Shown piece after piece: positions 54,532 through 64,000 of a DNA stretch of 64,000 nt (positions are counted from its first letter, which is position 1; every line of letters starts with the position of its first letter). The DNA is from Hemileia vastatrix (lineage: Eukaryota; Basidiomycota; Pucciniomycetes; Pucciniales; Zaghouaniaceae): contig JASXTE010000002.1 in the NCBI GenBank assembly GCA_030280995.1, positions 11,298,683-11,362,682 on the forward strand, written 5' to 3'. Below the pieces are notes generated by a model. That model searched no databases. It was not told the origin of the DNA and was given only the letters and a program-made list of their open reading frames with translations. Position numbers and translations under genes: made by a program.

Positions 54532-55420
54532 AAATTTCAGATTTGAAGTTTCCTTTTCAGAGGCTGACACTATCAAGAAATACTTATGACACATCTTTAA
54601 TAAAGTTTATGCCCAAGCTCAAGTCTACTCATAGGATAACTTCAGAAAGAATTCAAATGGTTAATTTTGGACTGGAGGATTGGTTGTTGCAGGAGGAAAA
54701 GGATTTACAGTTACATTTTATGGTGCTTAGGGAAAGAGTTATTGCGTTTTCAGAAGAAGAAAGAGGTTTATTAAAGCACTCTTATGGGAAAAATTATATT
54801 GTTCCACTTATACCTCATGCTCCCTGGAAAAAGAAAGCATTTCCTATACCAAATGCTATAAGAGAAGAATATATGGAATTAATTAGGTAAAGATTAAGGT
54901 CTGGCTTGTATGAAGAATCAATGTCTAGCAACTCAAGTCCAGTATTTTGTGTTGTCAAGAATAATGGCAAGTTAAGGGTTTTTCATGATTTGAGAGAGAT
55001 GAACAAGGTTATGGTTAAGGATGCAGGATTACCACCAACCCCAGAGAAATTTATGGAATCTTTTGCAGTTCAAGCATGTTGTGGATTAGGAGATATAATG
55101 GAAGTATATGATGAACACAAGATAGACATGTTTTCAAGGCTGATGAATATGTTTGAAACTCCATTGGGGCGCTTTAGGTTAAAAAGGGTACCACAAGGCT
55201 CTACAAACTCAGTGGCAGTGTATCAGGTGCAGATTATGTGGATATTGTGGGATGAGATTCCAGAGCATGTAGGAATTTTTAATTGATGATGGCGGTATAA
55301 AAGAACCAGTGACTGATTATGATGGGGAGGTTCTAGAGGAGAACCCAAGCATTAGAAGGTTTATTTTGGAATATGCTGTTACTCTTGAAAGGGTACTTTT
55401 TATAATAGAATAGGCTGGTT
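54532..55420 (+). pseudogene. Family-C reverse transcriptase
   Basis: RFEVSFSEADTIK leads into ITSERIQMVNFGLEDWL (54543-54890). RT fingers and palm follow (SSNSSPVFCVVKNNGKLRVF, 54906-55286) and VPQGSTNSVAVYQ. The catalytic centre lies in EIPEHVGIF then IDDGG, read across a frameshift at about 55285. The IDDGG centre and the preceding QG-x-T block are typical of the clade I link to basidiomycete elements. Stops and frameshifts make it inactive. Confidence 0.75.
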
Positions 55421-56452
55421 TGAAGTTCTAGGGACAGAATTTTCTTGTTGCGTGCCAGCGCTAGATATTTTTGGTCATGTTGTATGTAGGAAGGGAAGAA
55501 TTATTTCAGAAAAACAGAAAAAAAGGTACTTATGTGGACAAGACCCAGAAACACTATGTAAGTTAGAGGGTTTTCAGGTATTTGTACATATGTAAGAATT
55601 TTTATTTGAGACTTTGCCTTTTTGTCTTCTCTGTTGAGGCACTTGACAAGAAAGGATGTTGTATGGGATTGGAAAAAGGAGTGTGAAAAATCCTTCCAGT
55701 TGTTAAAAAGGATTGTAGGAAAAGATACTCTTTTAAAGAATCTGGAATATCGGCCAGGTGCTGGAAAGATTACTCTAGTGGTAGATTCAAGTGTGTCTGC
55801 AATAGGCGCAGTTTTGATGCAAGAGGACAAGGAAAGAAATGATAGGCCTGCCCTTTATGAGTCAAAGACTTTTATAAAGGTGGAGTCTAGGTACTCTCAA
55901 TCCAAGTTAGAATTTCATGGGGTTGCAAAGATTTTGAAGAAGTTGCAATGGATGCTTTGGTGGAAACACTTTGAATTAAAGGTTGATGTGCTATCTTTGG
56001 TGCAAATTACTAGTAGTCCAAGCTTACCAGACACACCAATGACTAGATGTGTGGCACAGATTAATTTATTTTCTTTTGATTTAGTCCATAAACCAGGAAA
56101 ATCTTTCACAATGCCAGATTCTTTATCTAGAAGGTCATTGTGTGAAGAGGACTCTGAGGTGGAAGAATTTGAAGAAGATAAAAGGTGGATAAATGGGATA
56201 GATTATTGTTATCAGAGGTTTGGAAATAAGAAAATGGTTGTCTTCAAAGACGTAAAATTAATGAGTGAAGTCTGCAAAGACATAAAACTAATGAACAACA
56301 TCTGCCAAGACATAAAACTAATAACCAGTTTCCAGGAAGATGTTAAACTATCATCATTGTCAAGAAGCATCTGCGATGGTGTAAAACTAAGAGAATTTAG
56401 GGAAAAAATTTATGACAGAGATGATCATGAAGAGATAAACATTCAAGAATGA
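55421..56452 (+). pseudogene. Family-C connection and RNase H
   Basis: HLTRKDVVWDWKKECEKSF (tether region) is followed by ILTVVDSS-like LVVDSSVSAIGAVLMQ, then PALYESKTFIKVESRYSQSK and KPGKSFTMPDSLSRRS, an RNase H domain. After it come repeats of the type (V/I)KLM(S/N)E(V)C(K/Q)DIKL encoded by about 30-bp tandem units (56247-56350). The open frame is 55622-56452. Confidence 0.8.
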
Positions 56453-57727
56453 AATGTAGAAGCTAATATAATAACGAGAGGAGCTCCAGATAAAGTGACT
56501 CATGATTTGAACAAAGAGGATGACTTGAGCAGTGGTCAAGAAAGTAATTCACAGTCAGATAGTGAAGATTTAATTGAGGATTCAACTGAGCAAGTAGATT
56601 GTTTGAAAGCATATCTAGAAGAAAATAGTCAACTGTAAAACTTAAATGAAGACACATGATGCAAGATAGAGAAACATACTAATGATTATTTTATTAAAGA
56701 TGGAAGGGTATGGAGAGAACACTCTTCTACACTGCAATTAGTTATATCAGATAGAGGCAGAAAATAAAAGATTCTAAGAGAATTACATAAAAATTTGGGA
56801 CATAGGGTACAGGATGAGACTTATAGGAGAGTCAAGGATAAGTTCTGGTGGCCTAATATAAAAGCAGAAGTCAAGGATTGGGTCCAATCTTTTTGGAATG
56901 TCAGCTCAGAAGTTACAGAAAGTCTAAGAAAATGGAAATGCAATGGGTGAAGATACTATTTTTGGCAGGATTAGCTTAGATGCAGTTCATATTAAAGAAG
57001 GACACTTTAAGAACTTGTTAGTAGCCAGGGACAATCTATCAGGATGGGTCAAGGCAGCGCCATTGGTAAATCTTGAGGAAAGTAACGTAGCTGAGTTTTT
57101 AAAGAAAGAATGGGTATATAGATACGGGGTATTAAGAATGGTAACTGTAGATGGGGGAACTAAATTTTCTGGTGAATTTCAAGAAGTTTTTAAAGCAATT
57201 GGCACCAAAATTTGAGTTTCAACACTGTATTATCCAGAGACAGAAGGAATGATTGAGAGAGGGCATCAAGTAATTAAAGATGTGCTAGTTAAGCTATGTG
57301 GAACTAATGGGGAAAATGGAAAAGTTATTTGCCTTAAGTATTATTTGCAGATAGGATTTCAGTGAAATGGACAATGGAATTTTCACCTTATGAACTTTTG
57401 TTTGGTCAGAGGGAAGTATTACCTATTGATCTGGAAGCTGGATCTTTTCTAGGATGTGATTGGGATAAGGTAAACTCAACTGAGGATTTAATTCTAGAAA
57501 GAGTGGTGCAGCTTGAAATAAAGAACAAATTTGTGGAAAAGGCATATGAAAGAATGATGCAGATTGGGGACAATTCAGTTAAATATTGGGATGAGCACTT
57601 AGCACACATATTAAGGGAACCATTGAAACTAAGGGACTTAGAATTAGTATACAATAGAAGTCTTGAAATTCAATGGGGAAAAATGTTTTCAGATAAATGG
57701 AATGGACCTTATAGGGTCAGTAAAAAA
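56453..57727 (+). pseudogene. Family-C integrase
   Basis: An acidic linker (56453-56660) precedes HKNLGHRVQDETYRRVKDKF, an integrase zinc finger whose second Cys pair is lost. The core lies in 56943-57215 (SLDAVHIKEGHFKNLLVARD, VTVDGGTKFSGEF). The Glu region follows in another frame (TEGMIERGHQ), and then the C-terminal 57362-57730 (FSPYELLFGQ ... KMFSDKWNGPYRVSK). The frame breaks at 57216-57361. It matches the D integrase closely in plan. Confidence 0.8.
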
Positions 57728-58418
57728 TAACAAGAGGAATTGGATGGTACTGAATGTAAACAACATGTAGCAGCCAATAAGATCAAAAGATTCTACCAAA
57801 GAGGGATACCAGTAACATATAAATTACCTCACGGATGAGGTTAAACTAACAATCAATTTTTTTCTTTAAACTCTGGGACAAGTATAAACTATCATCAGTA
57901 TGTTTGTTAAGATTTTAAGGAGACTACAATGCAAATGTGATGGAAAAGTAACTATGGCTGAACAAGCAGTTGGCATTAGTGCTTGAGTTAAGTTGTGTAG
58001 AATTAATGTTGTTCAAGGATATATGAAAAGGCGGGTAGACTGGATAGAGGAATGGCTGTCTGGGAAAATCAGAAAACTAATGTATGCTTAGCTGAAGGAG
58101 GGCAACTTAGTTGAAGAAGATTGGCAGATGGAGCCCCCAATTCAGGGACCTGGATTTTCAAATCTCAGTATTAACAAATAAATATGAAGGGTAAGAATTA
58201 TTTAAGGATAGTAGAGGGAGCACAAGCAGCACTCTCTAGGCTAATTTTTAGGGAAGTCAAGTGTGTTGCAAAGAGCTACACACTTTTTTATGATTTTACT
58301 TTTTTATGAAAGTTATGATGTATGATAATTGAGAAGGGAAAGCATAGTTTAAAGGGAGCTATGAAAAGGCGTTAAGAAGCAGAGTGCTAATCAAATTTAG
58401 GTAGAAGGAAAGTTATGA
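57728..58418. other. C 3' noncoding region
   Basis: Nearly 700 bp without a supported gene on either strand, between the integrase end and the tail of the antisense gene. Confidence 0.5.
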
Positions 58419-59217
58419 TTAATCAGAGTCTTCTTTGAAACTGGCAGGCAATCCTTTCCATTCTTTGAACATGATAAAGTTATTAGGATTTGCAGGAAGG
58501 CCAGGGATAGAAGTGGAACTGATTTCATTCATCAACTGAACAATAATTTCAAGTGATGGTAGCAGGCATTTAGTTCATCCTCAGATAATGCAGGAGCACA
58601 GTTGTATGAAGATGAAATGGCCTCATAAATGAGGCAAAGGCGTGAGAAGATTTTCATCAAATGTACAAATAGAAGAAGTTGTAGAACCCATCCTAAGCAA
58701 ATAGATTCATTAAAAACTTCAAAGAAATTAAAATTAGAAAAGATTGTGTAAAAATAAGGGTGATGGACTTACTAGCTAACAGATTTTTAGGACATGCAGA
58801 CAGGGATAGCACTCTCAAAGAGATGGGAGCCTGTGAAGAGGATGGTTTTAAGGCCACTTTTTTCTTGGAAGATGAAGGAGATTCTGCCTTGGGCTGGATG
58901 GGGATTTCTTGCCAATGGTATGTAGGGAGAGAAGTGCTGTCAGCAGGCAAGGTTTCAAAGAAAGGATGAGTAGCACTTCTGGGACTAGCCATTATAGTAG
59001 GAGTCCTAGAAGTATCTCCAGAAAGGAACTGGATATAACCATTAGGAGAATGATGATATTTATAATAAAAGGTGCAAGTCTTATGAAATTTGAAGCATTT
59101 ATTGCAAGTGGGTCTAAAAGCAGCATAACCACAAGGCTTGGAGAAAGTACAGTTAGTTTTGCGATGACAGAAAAAAGCTCAAGTCTTATCTCTAGGTAAA
59201 GTATGGTATATGTTCAT
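58419..59217 (-). pseudogene. Antisense accessory gene 1 of C, Zn2Cys6-like, spliced
   Basis: The minus strand reads MNIYHTLPRDKT, then a stop, and a cluster FCHRKTNC ... PTCNKCFKFHKTC. The second half fits C-x2-C-x6-C; the first half is damaged. A Ser/Pro/Lys-rich part follows (MASPRSATHPFFE ... SSSKKKVALK). An 80-nt intron lies at 58693-58772. After splicing the frame continues WVLQLLLFVHLMKIF and SEDELNACYHH, and after one further frameshift LMNEISSTSIPGLPANPNNF to a stop at 58419. It is opposite to C pol, like the genes in D and E. Confidence 0.5.
58693..58772 (-). other. Predicted intron in C antisense gene 1 (80 nt)
   Basis: The minus strand shows GTAAGT, a TTTAATGAATC-type branch region and acceptor TTGCTTAG. 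The joined reading stays open for over 50 codons. Confidence 0.55.
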
Positions 59218-59815
59218 GGCTAATTAGAACTTGTGAAGTGTAATGGACTGTATAAGGTAGAAGAGTGGATTACAGGCCTATTTATGATATTCAGGCACTG
59301 TGAGGAAACAAAAAAAAAGCAAGTTCTGAATAGTATCCAGGTGGGGATGCTAATCAGCAGAAGAATATAGTGTAACAAGTTTTATGGGAAAGGAAGTCTA
59401 GTGCTAAGGAGCACAAGATTTTGGGAAGATCTGAACTTACATCAAGAATATGAGGATAAGGCAGATGAGGCACTAACAAGTTAATTTAGGAAGGGATTTT
59501 TTTTTTGTCTCAGGGTTATTCCAGAAGGAGTCAAAGAGGATTTCACAGGAGGAATTTTATTTTGCTTAAGAATTAATAGGATTCTCTCACTCTCACAGGA
59601 AAGTAATAGAAGATATTTGGCAATGAAATTTTTTTTGGGAAAATAATTTTTTATTATTACAAGGGAAATGATAATTACTAAATAAAATTTTTTTTACAGA
59701 GGAGTACAAATTAGAGAATCAGGAAAGTAGAAAAAGAAACACTGAGGGGAATGAAGAAATGGAAAAGAAGTTAGAATTATGATAACGGATAAAGGAAAGT
59801 ATGGGACTTACTTTA

Positions 59816-60464
59816 TTACCTATCCAGAAAAGCATACTCCCATTTGTTGTAGATATTATTGTAAGTCAAATTAAGGGTTTGGACTAGGGTGACTTGGTTT
59901 TGAAGATTCTGCTTGAAAAGAGCCAGAGTGCTTTCAAGATAGGTGAATAATGCATTGAAGGCAGTATTGACTTTGTAGATTGTCTGGTAGTAAGGTGCGG
60001 AAACAACTGAATTGAGGACTTGCCAGTCTTCAGGGCAAGGGAGGTGGATGCCAGGAGCCTCTTCCTTAAATGTAAAGGCCAATGTAGGAGGTGTTGAAAA
60101 ACAGTCTTCAGGAGTGAATGGTTGAGGAGTGACCTCTCATTCAGGCCATGCAATAGTATTTTCAATGGATGGCAGGTTAAAAGATGGTGCCAGGGGTGGC
60201 AGCCCAGAAGGGTTTTTTTTTGAGGCCCGGGATGATGATTTCAATGTGTGGATTTGGAGGCATCGCAGCATAGGAAGTGTTAGGGAAGTCCTAAGTAGGA
60301 AAAAAAGAAAGAGAAGAAAAAGTTAGTAAAAAAGAAATAAAGAGAAGACTGACTTAAATTATTAATTGACTCTTCAGAGAAGAATGAATGAAGCATCATG
60401 TTTGATGCAGTGCTTGGAGTTGGCAAGCAATGGGTTTGTTTAGCTCTCTTAGGAGCAAGAGTAG
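59816..60464 (-). pseudogene. Antisense accessory gene 2 of C, C-terminal part
   Basis: The minus strand carries Ser/Thr-rich, basic APKRAKQTHCLPTPSTAS-like sequence (about 60370-60460) and a Pro-rich middle. The open C-terminal part (59816-60082) reads FTFKEEAPGIHLPCPEDW and a helical region, YKVNTAFNALFTYLESTLAL. Its N-terminus, where a cysteine cluster would be expected, is cut off by the A2 LTR. Two frameshifts or introns are needed between the pieces. Position and plan match D antisense gene 2. Confidence 0.4.
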
Positions 60465-61632
60465 TGTCAGTGTGCGCTAGTATCTAAGAATGATTTAATA
60501 ATAAATATTAATGTTTCTAATACTTATTTTTAAATGATTTAGTGATTAAACCTCAGGGGAAGACTAATAAAATAGTTATTCTCAATATAAACTCACAATA
60601 CTTGGATTTTTATGTGTGCTAGTGGTGGAAAATAGATAAATAAAATATAGTTATAGCTTATATAAAGATAATAACAATTTATAAATTCTTTATATATGAT
60701 AATAATTGTTTTATAGTGTTTATTTGATGTGTATTAAGTAAGTGATGTCTAATAACCCATTAAATCCTCCCTTACTTAAACCAAAATCCACTGGAGTGCA
60801 CAGACCTTCAATCCAGATAATGTCACTGCTATCCCTGGCAATTATAGCACTTTGAGGACCCATCACCTACCCATGGCTTCCAATTCAAGCAGTTTCAACA
60901 CCCAGACCTCCAGTAAGGACCCTCCATCACAATTAATGATACCACAGACCCATACCATAAACAGAATAAGCAGATAAAAGCAGATACCATAATGAAACAG
61001 GTAAAAGAACTCATCCAAAGAGTATATAATGAACCCCAAAGCATATTAAGGAAACAAATTAACTTTCCAAGCCCCCAATAACATCCCCAAGCATCCATAT
61101 TAACCCAGTAATCATATCCCAACCCATAAATCCGTGAAAATCCATCCAAGGAATCAGATTAAGTTGTCCATTCTGGATATATGCACCTGAAAAAAGGTGT
61201 ATATGCTTGTGTAGGCGTTGTGAGTCCACTGAATATGTCAATATGACCTAAAATAAGCAGAAAAATAAAGGTTATAGGCTATTAAGAGGTTAAAAACCAC
61301 TTATATACCTAAATATACATAATATAACCACATATTTCAATGAATATGAAGTTTATGTATACATATAAGCTTATGTATGTCTATAATTACTTAATATCAT
61401 TTAAAATAAGTATATTATGACTCCATTAACACCTTATTAAGTATTATTAGGCTATGGATAAACTATTTAAACTACTATAAGTCATATAATAGTGTAATAA
61501 TTATATATATATGTATTTAAATCATATATATAATTGTTTTAAACTTATTTTTAAGATATAAGCTTAATGTAATTAAGGTTATCTTATTTTAAGTATTAGA
61601 AATACTCAGTCCTGGGGATACCTAGGCTGACA
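60465..61632 (-). repeat. LTR of a diverged family-A element (A2)
   Basis: The right end CAGTCCTGGGGATACCTAGG then CTGACA matches the family-A LTR end; the left end TGTCAGTGTGCG is inferred. About 1168 bp. The region is followed by the 3' end of an A-type pol on the minus strand. Confidence 0.6.
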
Positions 61633-61747
61633 CCCCCTCACCCAAAAAAAAATAAAAAAATGTTAAGACATTTTAATTAATAAGTAAGGAGTGAATAGAA
61701 AAATAATTTTTAAATTTTCTATGATACATATACTGAATTAAACAGTA

Positions 61748-62452
61748 TTATTTTGATTTAAATTTTTTCAAGAGATTTTTAAGATCAGAGAATTCATTTT
61801 CTAGAATCCACTGGTCATATTCACTTGATTTATTTTTAAACCTTAATAGATACTCAACTCCATTTTCTTTTGTAAGGCGTCTCTTTTTAAGTATCTTTTA
61901 AATTTCTGCCTTTTCAACTATTTATTCAGGTTTCTGTTTATGCCTTCCTGATCTTCTTGAAAATAGAGCAGTATCATTAGAATGGTATGGTTATATAAGA
62001 GAAATAGAAAACACTGGATGTTTTCTATCATATGGTGCATATAGAATAACTTCAACAGCATTATTGCCAACCATCTTTTTTACTAAAAATGGTCCAATGA
62101 ATGGATCCTTCAATTTAAAATTTTCATATAAATTGAAATGTAGTTTAGAAATAAGGACTTCATCACCCTCTTTGAACATATGCTCTTTATGGGCTTTATC
62201 CCATCTTTTCTTATCATACTCAAATGCCTTATTTATACATCCTTGAGAATGCTTTCTGCATAATTCTTGCATCTGAAAAAAAGACTTTGTACCTGGATGG
62301 ATATCCAATCTAGGTAATTTATTACAAGTTTTAGCAGGGGTATTAGGTACATAACCCAACCATTACTCAAATGGATTTTTGCCAGTGACAGAATGTACTG
62401 TACTATTGTATGAAAATTCTAAACCTGGGATAGGGGTTACCCAATCATGCGT
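61748..62452 (-). pseudogene. A2 integrase C-terminus and chromodomain
   Basis: 61991-62359 reads MGYVPNTPAKTCNKLPRLDI ... KLKDPFIGPFLVKK, about two-thirds identical to the A polyprotein. Towards 61748 a chromodomain-like end (EYLLRFKNKSSEYDQW) follows, with a stop in the linker at about 61900. It is interrupted at 62453 by a solo D LTR. Confidence 0.8.
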
Positions 62453-63537
62453 TTTCGACAATCCTATGGTACTAGCTATAGGCCTTGACCAAGGGAGTTG
62501 GAGTAAAACTGGAGAGAAAAACCCCTGTCCCTTTTAGAAATACCAAGTGAGATTTATTTTCTACAACAAATTAGAGACTGTTACTATACCCCTTCCAACA
62601 CACTTCTTGACTGCTTTACAAGTCAAGACAGTAGCCAATAGCAGACCACTGAGAACCAAAGAACCAGAAACCTGAAATGCAGAAAGATCCACACCAGAAA
62701 AACAAAACACTGTGAACTTGTTGCACAGAAAACAGCAATAATACTTGATGCAGGTTTCAAAGCTACACCAGTGAAACCAGTTTCCAAAGTTGATTTAAAT
62801 GAAGAACTAACCTTGCAACAAACACAGCCAATAGTGGCCAAAAACAGTGAAAACTGAGTGAGAAACAATGATATAATTACCATATGGATACATGATAATT
62901 AAAGTTTCCCCAAACTGTCTTATTCAGTATCTACACACAGACTACCCTCTAAAAAATCCATGCACAGAAACAAATTTGGTGCTTTTGACAGCCAAATTGA
63001 ATAAAAACCCTCTAGAAACGCTCCCCAGCATTCTATAACTGAGGCTGGTGGGAAGCCTGCCTAGAAGTTGCCAGACCTCCCTGAAGCCAGAAAACCACCA
63101 AAAACCTCTAATAAAGCCCAAAATACTTAGAAAGATCCACCACGACTACTAAAACCCTTAAAACACAAAATTAAGCTGTGACAACATTTTGACATAAATG
63201 ATAGAGCCAAACTAGCTCTACTTAATGGTACTAAGCACTTAACCCTAAGACTTAAGGTTAGCGCGTAAAACACAAAAAATAAAATTAGACAGCTATCTTT
63301 TAGAAATGAAAAATGAGGAAATGACCCATTAAAACTTAGAATATGAAAAATGTCAACAAGACATAAAGTATAGAGAAAAACCGGGGATATCCAATGACAG
63401 TAACCACATACCCGTAGTTTCAATATTCACTGAATAAAACCAAAATAACACATAATTATTTTACCATTGTCAATTAAGACATACAAAAACAGCGCCAAAC
63501 AAACCAACAAAGGCCTCTGCCAATGTTGGAAGTGACA
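62453..63537 (-). repeat. Solo family-D LTR in A2 integrase
   Basis: 1085 bp, homologous to both D LTRs. It is flanked by gcgt (62449-62452 and 63538-63541); a fifth base differs. The A2 coding sequence continues on both sides. Confidence 0.85.
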
Positions 63538-63913
63538 GCGTAAATTTGTCATTGTCTTTAAAGTCAAAACCAAAAGCACAATATCTTCTTAACATATATT
63601 CTAAGGTTTGTATCATTCTTTATGCTAGCCCATCAGTTTGTGGATGATGTGCTGTAGAAAGTTTTAATTGACAATCTGAAACATCCATAAGTGATGTCCA
63701 GAACTCAAAAGTAAATTTAGGATCTCTGCCTGAAACTATTTCTTTGGGGAATCCTGCTATATTTAAAATTTGTGTCCACCATAAAAAAGATAAGTCCTTT
63801 GCAGAAACCTCTTTGTGGGTATGAATAAATTTATACATTTTTGTAAATCTATCTAAAATTACCCAGCAGGAGTTATAACTATTATTTTCTGCTATTGGAA
63901 AACCTGTTACAAA
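63538..63913 (-). pseudogene. A2 integrase catalytic core
   Basis: VFVTGFPIAENNSYNSCWVI, SGRDPKFTFEFW and HHPQTDGLA align with the A integrase core. The middle motif reads VSGRD where A has ISDRD, so the second catalytic Asp appears replaced by Gly. It is cut at 63914 by another insertion. Confidence 0.8.
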
Positions 63914-64000
63914 CACCACAGAAAATTTGGGGGGGTATTGCTAGCAATACCCCTCATTTAAAAATGTTGGGAAGTGGTTGGAAAGCTGCTGGAAGGCTGT
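63914..64000. mobile_element. Left end of CACTA-like element I (cut by window end)
   Basis: CACCACAGAAAATTTGGGGG followed by the palindrome GTATTGCTAGCAATAC copies the terminal plan of G and H. It interrupts A2 after GTTACAAA. The other end is outside the window. Confidence 0.6.

Noticed and set aside
48425..54536. Target-site duplication for B2
   Set aside because: The flanks caatg and aaatt do not match. Either mutation or a rearranged end is possible, so none was annotated.
60465..61632. This region as the 3' LTR of element C
   Set aside because: The right end matches the family-A LTR terminus and an A-type pol follows. No similarity to the proposed C 5' LTR was seen.

Overview
This window is a stack of transposable elements from an AT-rich fungal genome, most likely a basidiomycete. 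The fungal call rests on several things. The Ty3/gypsy elements are chromoviruses with C-terminal chromodomains. The predicted introns are 55-80 nt with GTAAGT donors and CTGAY-type branch sites. Several genes carry Zn2Cys6-type cysteine clusters. One retrotransposon clade has an IDDGG reverse-transcriptase centre that I associate with basidiomycete elements. I see no convincing single-copy host gene; the only candidate is a broken Myb/SANT-like gene at 15672-16248. No tRNA or rRNA gene was recognised.

I call the families A to E (LTR retrotransposons) and F to J (other insertions). Layout: 1-15254 is an old minus-strand family-A element, entered at 3004-12724 by a young, nearly intact copy of the same family (5-bp duplication gtaac). 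15255-16252 holds the Myb-like relic. From 16253 to the right edge there is one deep nest. A decayed family-B element (B1) is interrupted by a family-C element whose 5' LTR starts near 20376. C is interrupted by D (22801-44894), a CACTA-like miniature element G1 (45438-45676), a 2.66-kb CACTA-like element H (45710-48369), a second B element (B2, 48430-54531, itself hit by G2) and a diverged A-type element (A2, from about 60465). D is interrupted by E (29057-37489, duplication tttat) and by F (40802-42612), and carries a hexanucleotide satellite of about 1.8 kb. A2 is hit by a solo D LTR and by a CACTA-like element cut by the window end.

Most unusual content: (1) Elements C, D and E each carry spliced genes ANTISENSE to pol, between pol and the 3' LTR. 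These encode Zn2Cys6-like cysteine clusters followed by Ser/Pro-rich or acidic tails. The E copy has a TATA box and two predicted 55-nt introns. (2) Element E has a textbook -1 frameshift site (A AAA AAC) directly before the gag stop codon, with a 9-bp hairpin behind it. (3) Family A appears to join gag to pol by splicing two small introns; the young copy inserted into the second intron of the old copy. (4) Element H contains seven 34-bp palindromes at strictly alternating spacings of about 137 and 102 bp. (5) Elements G, H and I share termini starting CAC(T/C)A, 3-bp target duplications and a palindrome centred on GCTAGC.

The coding parts are retroelement Gag (capsid, zinc knuckle), protease, reverse transcriptase, RNase H, integrase and chromodomain modules. 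Most are broken by stops and nested insertions. The inner A copy (one nonsense codon) and E (one stop between RNase H and integrase) are the most intact. All splice, frameshift and nesting statements are readings of the sequence and were not computed.
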